Source: Theobroma cacao
Lineage: Eukaryota > Streptophyta > Magnoliopsida > Malvales > Malvaceae
DNA length: 64,000 nt
Assembly: GCF_000208745.1 (NCBI RefSeq)
Contig: NC_030858.1
Coordinates: forward strand, 11,474,454 to 11,538,453
Direction: 5' to 3'
Part shown: positions 47,698-60,418 of the stretch, piece after piece
Position numbering within the stretch: the first letter of the stretch is position 1
How the letters are laid out: the number at the start of each line of letters is the position of its first letter
Made by a program: the position numbers and the translations under genes
The notes under the pieces: generated by a model
Database searches by the model: none
Told to the model about the DNA's origin: nothing
The model's input: the letters and a program-made list of their open reading frames with translations, nothing else

Positions 47698-48806
47698 TGA
47701 TAACTCTATGATATAGAGTTATTTGGGCTTAATTTCGATAAAAATTTAGCTTAATTTTTGTAGTAATGCATAGAAATTAGTAGATATTATTTAATTATTT
47801 TAAATTAGTTATTTTAGGTGAGTCAATTTAATCATGGTTAATTTTATACTTAATTTGGTGTTAATGTGGTTAAGATAGGTTGTTATTGATTTATTTGTGC
47901 TTTTGTAGGTGTTTGATGAAAGAAGAATTTTAATAGAAGCCAAAACTTTCTCTACAAAGCTACAAATGAAGCAATTCTTGCACCATTAGAAAGATAAGAG
48001 AAAAATCTACAACCTTCATATTTAACACTTTACCTAGTTCAGCCTGAAAGATAATCAAAAATCTTGTCGAAGTTGACCCATTGCAACAGTCCTAGAACAA
48101 TTACGATTTCTATTAATTAATTGGGCAAGACTGCGACTTACATAGTCTGATGAGGAAATCCCAGCTGAAATTGATTTCTTTCTTCACCCAACGTGGCCTA
48201 ACTTGAAAACCTATAAAAACAACCTTTAGGAAAACATAAAAGAACGAAGAAAATACCATATTGAAAGTTCAAAGTCGAGCAGTAAAATCATTGAAGCTGA
48301 GAAAATTTTGAAGGATTTAAGAAGATTTGGAATATCAAGATTATAATTCTTGAGTTTTATCTTTTTGATTATTCTTTTATTTTCTTAGTTTGTTTTTATT
48401 GTTTAAACTTTATTCAATGATAATGTATGACTTGATGGGGAACTAAGTTTTTAATCTAAGATTATGATTGAAGTCAATATATAGTCGAAATTATTTCTCT
48501 CTCTTTTACTTATGTTTGATAGATTTAAGTTGTTTATTTTATTCCGTTATTAATACTTCCAATTGCTTGATCACCAATTAGATTGAATTAGAAACCTAAG
48601 TTAAACCTTGACGAAGGAAATTTAGGTGGACCTTGAACAAAATAGCGTATGATCGAATGCACTTAGTTGATTAGGTAATTTAATTTGCATATAGGGTAGA
48701 CATACACCTATAAACCATACGTAGCTAAAATTATAGTACAAACTTAATGAATCTTTCTTCAATATAATTTGCATAAACACATAGTAAATTAATTGAGAAA
48801 GGTATT

Positions 48807-51398
48807 TGTAAAGCCTGACCTTATAAAATACTTGTTATGACATACATGTGATGGATAACATGTTTACATACTAGGAAAGCCTCGAAAAATCGACAAAAGT
48901 CGGTACTGTACCTAAAGGTACAATAAAGTTGATCTAAGCTTCAAACTAGGTCAAAAGGGTTTTTAATGTGAAATTCAAAATTTTACAGTTCAGGAATGAC
49001 TTAAAATGGTGATTCGGAGGTCGATGATCAATTCAGAGTCAAACCGAAATTTTCACTATCTAGGGGTAAAATGGTAATTTTGCCACTTCGGGGGCAAATC
49101 GGTAAATTTTCACCCCCGACACTTGTCAAGACCAAGGGATTTTATTCATCATAGAAATGGATAAATATGAGAAAATGTGTGGTGGAGAATTAAAGAATTA
49201 AAAGACAAATATTTAAAGTGTGGACCAATCACAAAAGTGCCATGTGTCAAGCTTTATTATCTTATTATTAAGCTATAAAAATCAGCATAGAATCAGCCCA
49301 TTCTCACCATAAGGGTCGGCCAAGCAAGAAAACAAGAGAGGAAAGAAAGAAAATAAGGAAAACAAACCCTAGCCAAGGAAAATTCAAGAGAAAGTGTGAA
49401 AATCCAAGGAATTAAGCAAGGTAAAGTGAAAATTCTTTATTTTTACTTGAGATTTACAATACCCATGCTTTATTTTCTTATTTCTATGGTTGAGAAGCAT
49501 GATTTCATAGTGAATAAGTGGTAGGCCGAATGGGTATGGTGAGAGAAATGATGTTGGAATTGTTTGATTTTAAGTTATGTTAGTGATTAAGGTTAGTTTA
49601 GCATATTTAGAAGCAAAACAACAAGAAAANNNNNNNNNNNNNNNNNNNNNNNNNNAATCCATTTTCCCCATGAATCTTCATTGGCCGAATCTTCCTTGAT
49701 GTGTGTGGGTGATGGATTGTTATTATTTCAAGAGAAATGGCTTAGAAAATGATGAATAATGGTGAGAAAATTAAGTAGGAAAAATCACGGTGTTAATGCA
49801 CTGTAATGGCCGAATTTTTTCATGAAGAAATGAGAGGGTTTTGATGCTGAAATTGGTGTTATTTGAGTAATGTTTGGTGAATTGAGGTATTAGAAAAGAA
49901 TGGAGTAATTTGGGATTAAATTGGACGCGTTAGTAATTTAATCGAGTGATAGGCCGAATTAAGTCAACATCGTGTTTAAGCGGTTGACCGAGCATTCCAT
50001 GCATTCATTTAGATTTAGAGGGCCTGAAATGGTTTATGAAAAATTGACACAAATTATTAAATTTTGTGTCATGTGTGATGTATAGGTGGTGAGCTATTTG
50101 ATAAAGATAAAGAGATTACATCAAAGACCAGGATTAAGAGTATTTCTACTCCTGATACTATGAGTAACCTTACTATCATCTTAATTATCTAGAGTGGTTT
50201 TTATCCGATTTTGTGATTTTATGAAAAATGAGTTAAATGGTAAATCTTTATGTTTTATAAGTAAAATGTGTTTAAATAAAATGATTTTATAAATCAGGTG
50301 ATTGATAAAATAATCCATAATTCTTACAGTGGAGGTTTTGTGGACCAGCTTAAGAGAGGGGGCACAGAATCAGATATACTTTACCTCGATCGGAGAGCCG
50401 TGTGGAGGGTGTCTCTAGAGGTAAAGATTTGAGTGCACTTCACGTGGACCACCGTGTGAGAATGAGACTCAGCCAACGCCAAGGCATGGCTAGATTTTCA
50501 AATGTAAAAATATGTTCATGTGTGTACTACACTGAATAGCCTTGGCGGTCTTGATCAGATGCCTAAGCCAAGGCATCCTCAGGAATGATTTTGACAAGAG
50601 CCAAGTTTTGTGAAATACATAAGTCAAGTTGATTATTTGAGTAAATTGATTATTGATGTTATGAAAAACATACTGGAATGAAATATCTTACTTGTCTCCA
50701 TTTACTAGACTTTAAATGGTTTAGATGGTATCTGTTTACTCACTGAGATTTTATAATCTCACCACCCTCAATTTCCCACATTTCAAGCTCGGGATAGCCA
50801 ATAGATAGCCGATTGCATCAAGGACTTCAGTTAGCCTTGCATCGACAAAATTGTAAGTTCACAGACTTGCACCTTATTAGTTAGTTGGGGGCCCACGTGT
50901 CACTGTAAAGGAAATTTTATACTTCAGTTATCTGCTTTAAAGTACGTATGAATATATTTAGCTTTTACACTATATAAATTATTTACGGATTTCTCTATAA
51001 ATATTATTTTTTAAGAAAATAGAATATTTTATTAAATATTATTACTTTATTCAAACAATTATAATTTCATTTCAAATAATTATTTTAGACATCTAAATTT
51101 ACTTTTAATTATGAAACATGTGTTTTTCACCCACACACCATGTTTTTGGCGGGTTTCAGTATTTTCGTAGAAAAATAACAAAAATGCCCTTGTGAGCCAA
51201 AAAATAATATTATATTATTTTAATTTGGAAACGACTTATGATTTCTTGAAATGCGAGATTTAATAACTGTCGCTCACCGGGGAGTGCGAAAGTTGATGCT
51301 AAGCCTTGTGGGGTTCCGATCGGCATTTCGAGTAATGAGTGCCTATCGAGACGACGCGGTTGTTGTCATGGGCCCGATGGGAGTTTCTGGTCGTGGCA
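48807..51398 (+). mobile_element. Solo LTR of family G (copy G3), nested in the gypsy LTR
   Basis: 2592 bp including the N gap, TGTAAAGCC...GTCGTGGCA, with a perfect 5 bp duplication gtatt (48802-48806 and 51399-51403). The LTR copy at 6184-8825 gives the unfilled site. Related to the family-G LTRs at 1662, 32241 and 63351. The ORF at 51251-51436 lies across its end and is not a gene. Confidence 0.85.
49630..49655. other. Assembly gap (26 N)
   Basis: Run of N inside the nested solo LTR. True gap length is unknown, so the length of this LTR is approximate. Confidence 0.99.
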
Positions 51399-51753
51399 GT
51401 ATTTTTATGAGAAACTCAACAGAGACTTGTAAATAATTTAGGACTCTAGGTTAGCAACTTAATCTATTAAACTAAGTTAAGAGAGAGAAACAATAATCAG
51501 ATAAGTATTGAGGAATATCATAATCTTAGGTCTAGTAGTCATTCACATTTAATAAAGTAAATTTCCATAGATTAGTTTTAGGTTTCGTTATTAGATTCAA
51601 ATCCTTCTTTTTAATTGTTTAAATAAAATTAGGGTGTGATAATTTTAGTAATTAACAGTAAAAATTAATTCAATTCTCTGTGGGATCAACACTGTACTCA
51701 TCTCTATATTATTTGTAATACGTACACTTGCGTGAGTAGAAAATTAAACAACA

Positions 51754-53290
51754 ATACCAATACATTGTTGATAGAACCAACATTTACAACCAATGCCATG
51801 TTTCAACTCCAACTCAACAATCAGAAGAAAAGCTTATAATTTTTGAAAAAAAAAAACCATATCCCTTAAACGCCATTAAGTAAAAAACGTAAGCAAAAAA
51901 AATGTGCGTATCATATTGCATAGACATATTCTACAAACAAAGGGAAAAATTAAACAAATCATAAAACACATATAAAGCACAATGAGTAAGCTTAAATAGA
52001 AAATGATGCTAAAGTAAACTTTATGTTGGTAAACATAATAATGTTTTACAAACACAACAAATGGTTAGCATGAAACACATATAAGTTACACTAAAAAATG
52101 TTGGTGCAAATGGATTTAGATGGAATTCAAGGAATCAGCAAAATTAACTTCAAGGCGAGCCTTTCAATAAACAGTATTTTTTAGACTTATTTCGCCCCCA
52201 CCACTCGATTTGCAAAAAGGAATAATGCGAATAACCTTAGGGATACAATGAAGCCAACGTCTAACTTCATATTACAGTTTATGAGAATAAACTGCTAGAT
52301 ACACCCGAGGGTTTGTAAAGTTATTTGGCCTTAGAGCCTACTTTCTATAGCAAGTAGATTATAAGGAATTTAGAAGCTTTTGTAGATGATGGAAACTTAA
52401 GTGTTTATGTTAAAAAAATACAACACTTTTCTTGCTCTTAATATTTATGTACTTGCTTTGTGTCTGATTTGATGTGTCAAAATGGTTGGCAACTAGCTCT
52501 TTATAGAAGCTTGTAAGTGTCTCTTCGTCAAGGACACAACCATTTCATTAAGACACTTTTTTATCTAAAAGATATCTTTACATTTTGCCAGACACAACTT
52601 TTGGATAAAGGTATTGTTTCAATAATCATCTTATGAAAAGATAACTATTCATTCCATAGATCATAACCTTTGAGTTATGATTTGAAACAATAACTTTTCA
52701 TATTTAACTTTTGAGCTATGGTGTCTTTTCAATATATCTCATGACTTTTAGATGTTATTTTACCAAGAGACATAACTATTCACATGAAAACCTGCCTATA
52801 ATCCAATAGACACATTATGTCACTTTTTGTGATATAACTTTTGAGTTAAGATAGCTTTTCATCATGTGACATAACTTTTGATTTTAAAAATACACCAACA
52901 AAAAAACCCTAAACAAAACTTGACAGAAAACTTAACCTCACCTGAATAATCAATTTTTTTTATCTAAGTCTCCTGCAAAACCAAAAAATAGAAAAGAAAT
53001 CAATTACAAAAACTTAAATTAATCAATACTAATCAATAGGTCTAAAGTTTGAATACCATAAAACAGCGAATTCAAGCATATTTTCAATCCAAAAGCATGA
53101 TAATATTGACAGAACCAATATTTACAACCAATGACAAATTTCAACTCCAACTCAAGAAACAGATGAAACAAATTTTATTTTATAAAAAGACATTTTTTAA
53201 CCACCATCAAATAAAAAACATAAGCAAAAAAAAATGTGTATTATATTGTACAAACAAAACAAATATTATTGAGTAATAAAGTAAAGCACT
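51754..53290. repeat. Diverged long tandem repeat, unit 2 (rest) and unit 3
   Basis: Continues unit 2 after the LTR (gatagaaccaacatttacaaccaatg at 51770). The third unit (aaacttaacctcacctgaataatca, 52930) contains the parallel phrase gacagaaccaatatttacaacc at about 53108. No coding sequence; the ORF at 53049-53276 is repeat-derived. Confidence 0.6.
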
Positions 53291-56200
53291 AAACACAAAG
53301 AAGGCTCAATCATAACTACAAACTAAGTATAATGCTAAATACATTTATGCAAAATATTAAAAGTAAAAGTAGAAGTTAAATAAATTTATGCAACGCTTGA
53401 GTAATATTTTTTAGAAAATATATGCCAGATTTGTTTTTCTCATGTCTATTAAACCACATTACAGATTATATGATGAATTATTGAGTACTTGTTTCTAGAA
53501 TATAAAACTTTGCCTTTACAAAGTCTACCTTATTCTATTTAAAAAAAAATCTAACTTTTTCAGTAACAAGTTAGGTTACAAATGCATACTTATAACTTTA
53601 ATTTTCCATTAAATTCAAGATACCTTTTCTACAATTAAAATAAGATGAACTACTACTATTAAATTTAAGTTAGTTAAATATCTGGTTAGTGGAATATTAG
53701 TATTACATAAATTCCTACCCTTTAACATGTAATAAATTTTCAAATACTCATATATTTAAAAAGTTTCAAAGTAGATTATTGAAAATTATTAATAAGAGTT
53801 TGAAGTTTGTGCAAACACAAAATATCAACAGAGACAAATGGTGCAAAAAAAATACAAGAACATATAAAAGCACAGATAGTAAGATGAAAATAATACTCAA
53901 AGGAGACAAACGATGCTGGACTCCAAATGGCAAAATTGAAGCAGTAAACACAAGAACACATAAAAGCACAAATGGTAAAAGAAAAAAATACAAACATAAG
54001 AAAGAAGAAAATGAAAGAGTGAAAATACCTTATTACACTTTTGGAACCTCCTAAACAACCCCGACAATGACAATTGAAGACCCACGATTGCCATGAGAAG
54101 ACAAGATCAAAATAGTAGAACATAGAACCAAATTCAAGTAAGCCACGTTTACCAATCATACAAACCAAAGTCGTTGGGTCTAAATCTCCATAAACCCAAA
54201 ACACTAATGTCATTGTGGAAAGACAAAAGGAACATGGGGCAAGAAAGAAAGAATGAGACGAATAGGAGAAAACCTTAAAGCATGTGAAAAAAAAAGTTGT
54301 AGGTCTTTAAGATTAAAACGGGATATTTTTAGGGGAATGAAAAGCAAACAAAAAAAAAAAAAGAAGGGAAAGAAAAGATTATGGCTTGTTGGTGAGCTTG
54401 GGTCAAATAAAGTCGTCATGGTGGATGGTACAAAAATTATGGTGGCAACAAAAGCAACAACAATGGAAACCAGAGTAGTATATAACACGAGAAATATAGT
54501 GGCAGGATCGACGGCAATAATGGCAACTACAATGGATAGTGTTGTAATCGGAGAAAAAAGGAGAGAAACTACTTAAAAAGCAAAAGTCATTTACTCATTT
54601 ATACAATTGAATCAAACACAAATCCATACTTGTAGTTTTCTACTAGTGTAAAGAAATTCATTTCCTATGTTTATCGACAAAAAATAGACTGAAAATTAAA
54701 TTTAATAGAAGTCAATCAAATGCATTTTCTAAACTTTTGAAATAATAAATAAAGAGCCATAGTCATAATCAAGATCAGAGAAAAAGGTTGCTGATTCCCT
54801 TGCAGTCATAAACTTCATCATATATATATATATATATATAATGATATATAATTTTAAAAAATAATTACATTTTAATTTGAAAAAATTATAAAACTACGAT
54901 CTATCATTAAGCAATTTGAAAAGTAACAACTTTTTACATTATGTTTGAGTCTGATTCAATTTTATATTAAACTTATTTTGCTATATGTCAATTTGTTAAT
55001 TAACAAATTATCAACGAATTAGATGTCCTCCAAAAATGAAATAAAAATATAAAAATATTTAAACATTTAACTTAATAATCAAATAATAAAAGTACATAGA
55101 GTTAAAATCTTTCTTCCAAATTTGAGAAGCAATAAAAAATTTATATATGATCAAGACCAACCATGGCTGGTTTTAGGGTTTTAGCCCTCAGCCTCAGCCT
55201 CAACCTCAGCAATGACATGCATTCAATACAAGCAGGCTGCGACGAGACTTCTGAAAAGAAACAAATAAAAATGCATGGTCTCAGTCTGAGTGTGCCATCT
55301 TTTCAATTAGAAAACTCAGTCCGATAGAGTATTCAAGTTACCAAAAATAAACTGACTTTTCCCAAGAAGATACTCAGTCATCTCAGTCAAGTCATAAGGT
55401 AAGGTTTCGTGTGCATCGGATTACAAAGAATATACAAATAGATCAATAGCGGAGATGGTTTAATTCATAATTTTTTCTTTATTTCCTGTCTCTTTGACAA
55501 ATAATACAAATTTTTCTTTTTTCTTTTCATATGTTTTATGCAGTTAAGTATTCTTAATAAAAAGGTATTTTCTTATAAAAAGATAATAATTATTATTTAA
55601 ATTCGAAAAGTCGAGAAAAAATAAAAAAGAAAGAAAATGAGAAAAAAGGAACAAATCACATAATATTCATCTTCAGCCTGCATCTTAATTCAAACATTAT
55701 ATTGTAGCCGAGATTAGAGATTGCAATTTGATTCTAATTATTGATTTGAAAATCCAATATCCTATTTATTGCTATGTGATAATCGTTTTAAGTCTAGAAA
55801 GAGAAGTCAATAGTTTTCAATGCTTTACCTAGGAAGGAATTGTGATTTGTTGAAAAAAATCAAGTTACAACATAGCTTTTCAAAAATTCTGAACATGAAT
55901 TCATTAAAAATTTTACATTACTTATAATTTTTATAAATAATAGTATGATTAGGTTAGACTGAATAGAGTGTTCTTCTATTATTAAATAATAACTTTAGCT
56001 AATATCTTGTATTATGTTAAAAAATCTTATTTATATCAGTTATTGATTACTGTTTAGTGATATTCACACAACAATTTCATAATTAATGCATTCTGTTTTA
56101 AACTCATATAAATAATATATTAAATAAAGAATATTTCTTACCAAAACTCCACAATACTATTTTTAATCATAAAAAATTCGTCGTTAAGCATGAAAACAAT

Positions 56201-56381
56201 GCATTAAGTTTTAATTAATATTTCAAAAAGAAATTAGAAAAAAAAAAAGCTTCCGGTAAAAATGAAAAAGAAGAGTAAAAATTATCACGTCAAATCAAAG
56301 GCAGTAAATGATGATACAGAAGAAAAAACGACTCAGTCTTCTTCACAGTAACTTTTCATTTTCATAGGCTTTTCATTTGCC
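53291..56381. other. AT-rich intergenic region, no gene recognised
   Basis: Low-complexity A/T and purine-rich DNA, with an (AT)n tract at 54820-54840. Overlapping ORFs at 53766-54576 on both strands are compositional (Phe/Leu-rich one way, Lys/Thr-rich the other). A short repeat of ctcagcct(c) units occurs at 55188-55210. From about 56240 it is the upstream region of the small gene. Confidence 0.45.
54820..54840. repeat. (TA)n microsatellite
   Basis: Uninterrupted alternating TA run. Confidence 0.9.
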
Positions 56382-56387
56382 TATAAA
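56382..56387 (+). promoter_or_regulatory. TATA box of the small gene at 57371
   Basis: TATAAA within cctataaaacccc, about 60 bp before a clear splice donor (56443). The transcript start is inferred near 56410-56420, in the pyrimidine-rich leader. Confidence 0.55.
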
Positions 56388-56414
56388 ACCCCTATCAAAC
56401 CCTTCCACCCTCTC

Positions 56415-57370
56415 TACCCACGACTCTCTCTTCCAAGCCAAGGTAAGATCGGCTGAAAACCCTTTTTTATATTTTTTCATTTTGGGTTCATATAACTGCA
56501 TATTGTTAAACGCTTCAAATCTGTACTTGTACATTTCTATGTTTTGTATTAGATTATAGGTTCTCTCTCTTGCTTTTGTTTCTCTGATGGGTTTGATACG
56601 TAGACTTTGGTTTGGGTTTGAATCTCCCTTCAGAATAAAGAGAAAAAGAAAAAGAAAAACGAAAGGGAGTAAAGTTTCTATTATTCCTTGGGACCCAAGA
56701 AGACCCAATATCTACAGCTCGCGCAATAGTATTATCGCTTCTTTGTTAAGAAGCTAGATTATCATAATCTGTGTGTAGTTTTTAGTGTCAGGATCAAGTC
56801 TTTTGGGGTTTTGTTGTGGGCGTTCTTTTTATTTTATTTTACTTTTGGTTATGATTTTCTGTATGACATTACGTCAGGATTTTATTTTCTTCTTCTTTGG
56901 AATAATTTTATTGCCGATTTTAGTGAATAATGATTACTGGCCCTTATTTTATTGCTAATTTTCTTTGGGATATGAATCTGTTTTTATTTTTTTCCGTCAT
57001 TTTCGATTTTATTGTTATTTTGTAACTCTTAATTCTATGTCATTTGTTTATATGAAAGCACATTTTACATAAATGCATTGTTGCACGTCAACAATGTGAT
57101 TGAACCATAGAGTATGCGTTTGAAAGTAGAGTAGCATCAATTTTTGACCTTATCCGAATTAACACACTTTAAACATAATTACCCATTTTTTCCTTTCATT
57201 CATCAAGAAAATGAACCATTTTTCCTCTTTCGTAGCCAACTATGATTGGAAAAATGAAATGAGCACGTGTAGTTTTGAATTTGGTATTGATTCATATCAT
57301 TCCAGATGGTCTAAACCCAATTTTTTTACTCGTTGATCCTGTTGTGTTAAATGCCTTAGGATATTTCAAA
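56415..57370 (+). other. 5' UTR exon and leader intron of the small gene
   Basis: A pyrimidine-rich leader exon ends at 56442 (agccaag|gtaaga). An intron of about 917 bp reaches the acceptor tgccttag|g at 57359, leaving 11 bp before the ATG at 57371. Leader introns are common in highly expressed plant genes. Splice sites are by eye. Confidence 0.55.
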
Positions 57371-57781
57371 ATGGCGGATAATTCAAATGGTATGAAATAT
57401 GCATATTGTGGTGTTGTTGTGCCTAAGGACTATGGTGGCAAGCAGACCTCTAGCTATAATTATCAGTCACAGCAAGGAGGGCAGTCCAGCTGCAATCAAA
57501 CTACTTCAAAGACAAGCTATGTGGACAAGCAAACTGGTAGCTATACTCGTGCAACAAACAAGGAAGTTGTATCCACTGGAGAGACTTTCAAGGAGAGATC
57601 AACGGGGAGAGTTGGTTACAAGGATGAGTACAAGACCACTTCTACCTACAAGGTTGGGGACAAAAGTGGCTATACTGAGTATCAGGTGGAGGAGAGGTTT
57701 CGAAATGTCAAGTATAGTGGAAACAGCAGCAGCAACAAGGGCAACAACAGTGGTGGATGGAACAACAAGTATCTGAAGTAG
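57371..57781 (+). CDS. Small Tyr/Ser/Thr/Lys-rich protein, family not recognised
   Basis: 136 residues from the ATG at 57371 (aaaatggcgg, a good plant start context, and the first in-frame ATG after the predicted acceptor). The ORF extends upstream to 57275 in frame but those codons lie in the presumed intron. The N-terminus YAYCGVVVPKDYGGKQ is the only hydrophobic stretch. The rest is low complexity and hydrophilic: a Gln/Ser/Tyr region (residues 23-45), then a Lys/Glu/Thr/Tyr region with loosely repeated G-Y and V-G-Y/T-Y-K motifs, and an Asn/Ser/Gly tail. No signal peptide, membrane helix or known catalytic motif. It keeps an open frame with biased codons amid decayed DNA and has a plausible promoter, so it looks like a real, probably disordered protein. 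Function unknown. Confidence 0.75.
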   Translation: MADNSNGMKYAYCGVVVPKDYGGKQTSSYNYQSQQGGQSSCNQTTSKTSYVDKQTGSYTRATNKEVVSTGETFKERSTGRVGYKDEYKTTSTYKVGDKSGYTEYQVEERFRNVKYSGNSSSNKGNNSGGWNNKYLK

Positions 57782-58794
57782 TAGTATTATCTTGATGTTT
57801 GGTCTCTAAAAGTCTTAGTAGTTCCATGGAGTCTGGTATGCTTTTATGTTCTCTTCGTAAGTGTAGTGTTACCTATGAACTTTTTCATTCCCGATCGATG
57901 CTTTCAAGTACTTTTGGTATTTTCCTGGTGTTTAAAGAGTAGTAGACATGGTATTATGGTTTTAAGAGTGCTTGGTAGAAAAGGTTCTACTCTGGACGAG
58001 TAGTAGATTGTGCCAAGAATATAATGATGTGCAGTGTTGGTGGCTGCGGCCCCATTGAGTGGCTCTGAAAGCTGGTTAAATCTTTGTTGGCTCTTAAAGC
58101 CATTGGAAATGCTCCTGCAAAAATATTAGCAATCATTACGTTCGATTACTTGTGTTATTCCCAGTATCCTAAAAAACAAACAGAAAATATATGATAATTC
58201 GGCTATGTAGGAAAAGAAAATTAACGTTTTACCGTTTTTAGAAATTTTTATTCTTTAATGGGAGGCCATTTAATGTCAAGGACGTTTCTTATGCAATCAA
58301 TAACTTGGGTGGTAATGAACTAATTGCGTCTTTGGTAGGTAAAATAATTCCAAAATTTACCATTAGAGCTTTGGAGGTGGTTTCTGTCACCAGCAACTGG
58401 GTGGAGAGAAGAAAGAGAAGATGGAAAAAAGAGAAAGGAAAAATAAGAAAACGCATTAAATTTTATATATCAATTATTATTACTATGTTTACTAACAAAA
58501 CTTGGTTGGGTTTAATTTCATTAATGTGTAAAAATATTGACAAAATTTGGTACAACTGACCCCGTTCTCGGGTGACTGCACGAGGCCCAAAAGCTTCAAA
58601 GCATCAAATTAAAATTACTTAATAACTATTTCATTTTTATTTTATTTTCAAAAAATAATGATTTTAGTTTTCTTGTATTTCATTTAAAGTTGCCGAATGT
58701 GTTGTAAAGATCTTAAAATTTTAGGTAAAATATTAGGAGGTTTTTAAGTTTTAACCATAATTAATGATCAACATTTGTCTATTAAAAAAGAGAG
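57782..58794 (+). other. 3' region of the small gene and spacer
   Basis: GT-rich 3' UTR to about 58150, then AT-rich spacer. The 84-residue ORF at 58305-58559 is Lys/Arg/Ile-rich with no motif and is not supported. The left end of the LINE is not sharply visible. Confidence 0.4.
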
Positions 58795-60418
58795 ATGAGA
58801 GAATATCGAAATAGGCACAAGAACTGTAAACACTTTGTCAGAGCTGGAAGAGATAAGATCGGAGGGAAGTTCACTGGGGTAGCACGTTTCAATGACAAAA
58901 TCAACCAATGGAAATGGAGAAGAATGGAGATGGAAAGATGGAGAAACAGACTTTACACAGTTTTTGTTGGCAACTTATGTTCGTCCATCTCTTGGTAGGA
59001 GATTAAGGACTGGTTTGACAGAGTTGGGGTCGTAATGGATGTTTATCTCCCTAGATCTAAGAACAAAGGCATCGCAAAATGTGCCTTTGTCAAAATTAGG
59101 AATGAAGAGGAGTTATGGAGAGCTATCAATGCAAGAAAAGGGGCTCGAATCAAAGGAAGGACACTGGTGGTCAAAGTGGCAGATAAAGCACAAAATACAG
59201 CAGATGTTATTAAAGAGAAGGTAGGACCCAGATCCTACAGAGACGTTTTAAAGGCAGGAGTAAATGACAACTATAGCATTAAACAAAGACCGAATAGAGA
59301 GGAAAATAATGCTGACGAGAAAGCAGAACTTGTGGTAGCCTGCAAAGAAAGTAAAAAAGATTCTGAACGCCTTAAGGAACTAGCTTGGAAAATGGGGGAG
59401 CAAAAGGATGGAAATGAGGTTGCCCCTCTTAAGTCATGGACTGAATGCAAAGTGCAGATAGTGGAAGTAGAGAATGAATGGTTGAAAAGCAGTGCAGTGG
59501 GAAGACCAAGAGCAGGCCTTAGTCCCGAAGAGATCCAGAGGTCCCTCTAGTCAAAAGGCGCATGGGTCAGAGTCAGAACCACAGGGGGGAGGATGCTATG
59601 TGGTCTCTTTTGACGAAGCGGAAAAGATGCAATGCTTCTTAAGCTTGTACAAAGAAATCTTTGATACTTGGTTTGAAGTTATCAGACCCTACCATGAGTG
59701 GACGGAGGAGAAGAAAGTGTGTGTATGGGTCAAACTTGAAGATGTTTCGCTTCATTTATGGCAGAAATCCTTCTTTCAAGCGATCGGTAATAGCTAGGGA
59801 AGGTTTGTCAAAATGGATAAAGACACTGAGGAAAAAGGTAGACTTGACTTTGCTTCGATTCTGGTGGAGGTCACTAGCAAGCTTAAGATAACATCGATGA
59901 ATAGAGTCAGTGTTGAGGGGGTTAACTATTGGGTTAGGGTGTTCATCATTAGCACAGCCGGGATCATTAACGCGGACAGTGAGGCTAACAAAAGCTCAAT
60001 GGAGAAAAGGAAAAATGGAGTGCTTGAACAAACGGCTCCGTCGTTAGCAGATGAGGAAGAGGCAGATTCCGGTAGTGTCAAGGCCAGCTAGAGGGAAAGA
60101 AAAAACCAAGGAAAATCAATTTTCTGGGAAACGGTAAGGATGACACGTGGTGATAGCCAACTTGCGGGAGTAAGGCAAGGAGGACAAATTTCAGCGGGAA
60201 GTTAGACTAGACTTGACCCTAAGGTGAGTGATGTAGACAAGTCGAAAGAGCAAGGCGGTGTGGAAGAGCTTTCAAATTTTGAAAAAAAGAGGGAAAATAA
60301 AGAGGGCCTCAAGGGAAATAAGGGTGTTGGGCTCAACCTAGGGGGTGGACCATACAAAATCCAGAGGCTTAATGCGGAGGATAAAAAGAAGATGATCAAG
60401 GAAGTTAGAGCTAAATAG
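58795..60418 (+). pseudogene. LINE ORF1 (RRM-containing nucleic-acid-binding protein)
   Basis: An RRM spans about 58960-59180: RNP2-like TVFVGNL, EIKDWFDRVG, RNP1-like GIAKCAFVKI and TLVVKVA. One in-frame TAG (58996-58998) sits in the first loop. After a frameshift near 59500-59560 comes a DUF4283-like block with VCVWVKLEDVSLHLW (59715-59765), then WVRVFI, then a hydrophilic Glu/Lys/Gly-rich tail with further breaks. RRM-type ORF1 proteins are usual in plant L1 elements and coat the RNA. Confidence 0.7.

Larger units (their letters stand above)
47698..51753 (+). mobile_element. Gypsy (Athila/Tat-like) solo LTR, with a nested solo LTR
   Basis: + strand copy of the LTR found at 6184-8825, from TGATAACTCTATGATATAG to ...AAATTAAACAACA, about 1.46 kb without the nested element. 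The left flank ends ataccaatact and the right flank begins ataccaatac, so the duplicated target looks about 10 bp long, twice the size expected for an LTR element. No internal region is present. Confidence 0.75.

Noticed and set aside
53766..54576. Overlapping ORFs of 75-145 residues on both strands
   Set aside because: Composition-driven (Phe/Leu/Cys-rich one way, Lys/Thr-rich the other), with no motif, promoter or splice signals.
56373..56708. 111-residue minus-strand ORF
   Set aside because: Overlaps the TATA box, leader exon and intron start of the + strand small gene; no motif.
58305..58559. 84-residue ORF after the small gene
   Set aside because: Lys/Arg/Ile-rich with no motif, in AT-rich spacer; no splice or promoter context.
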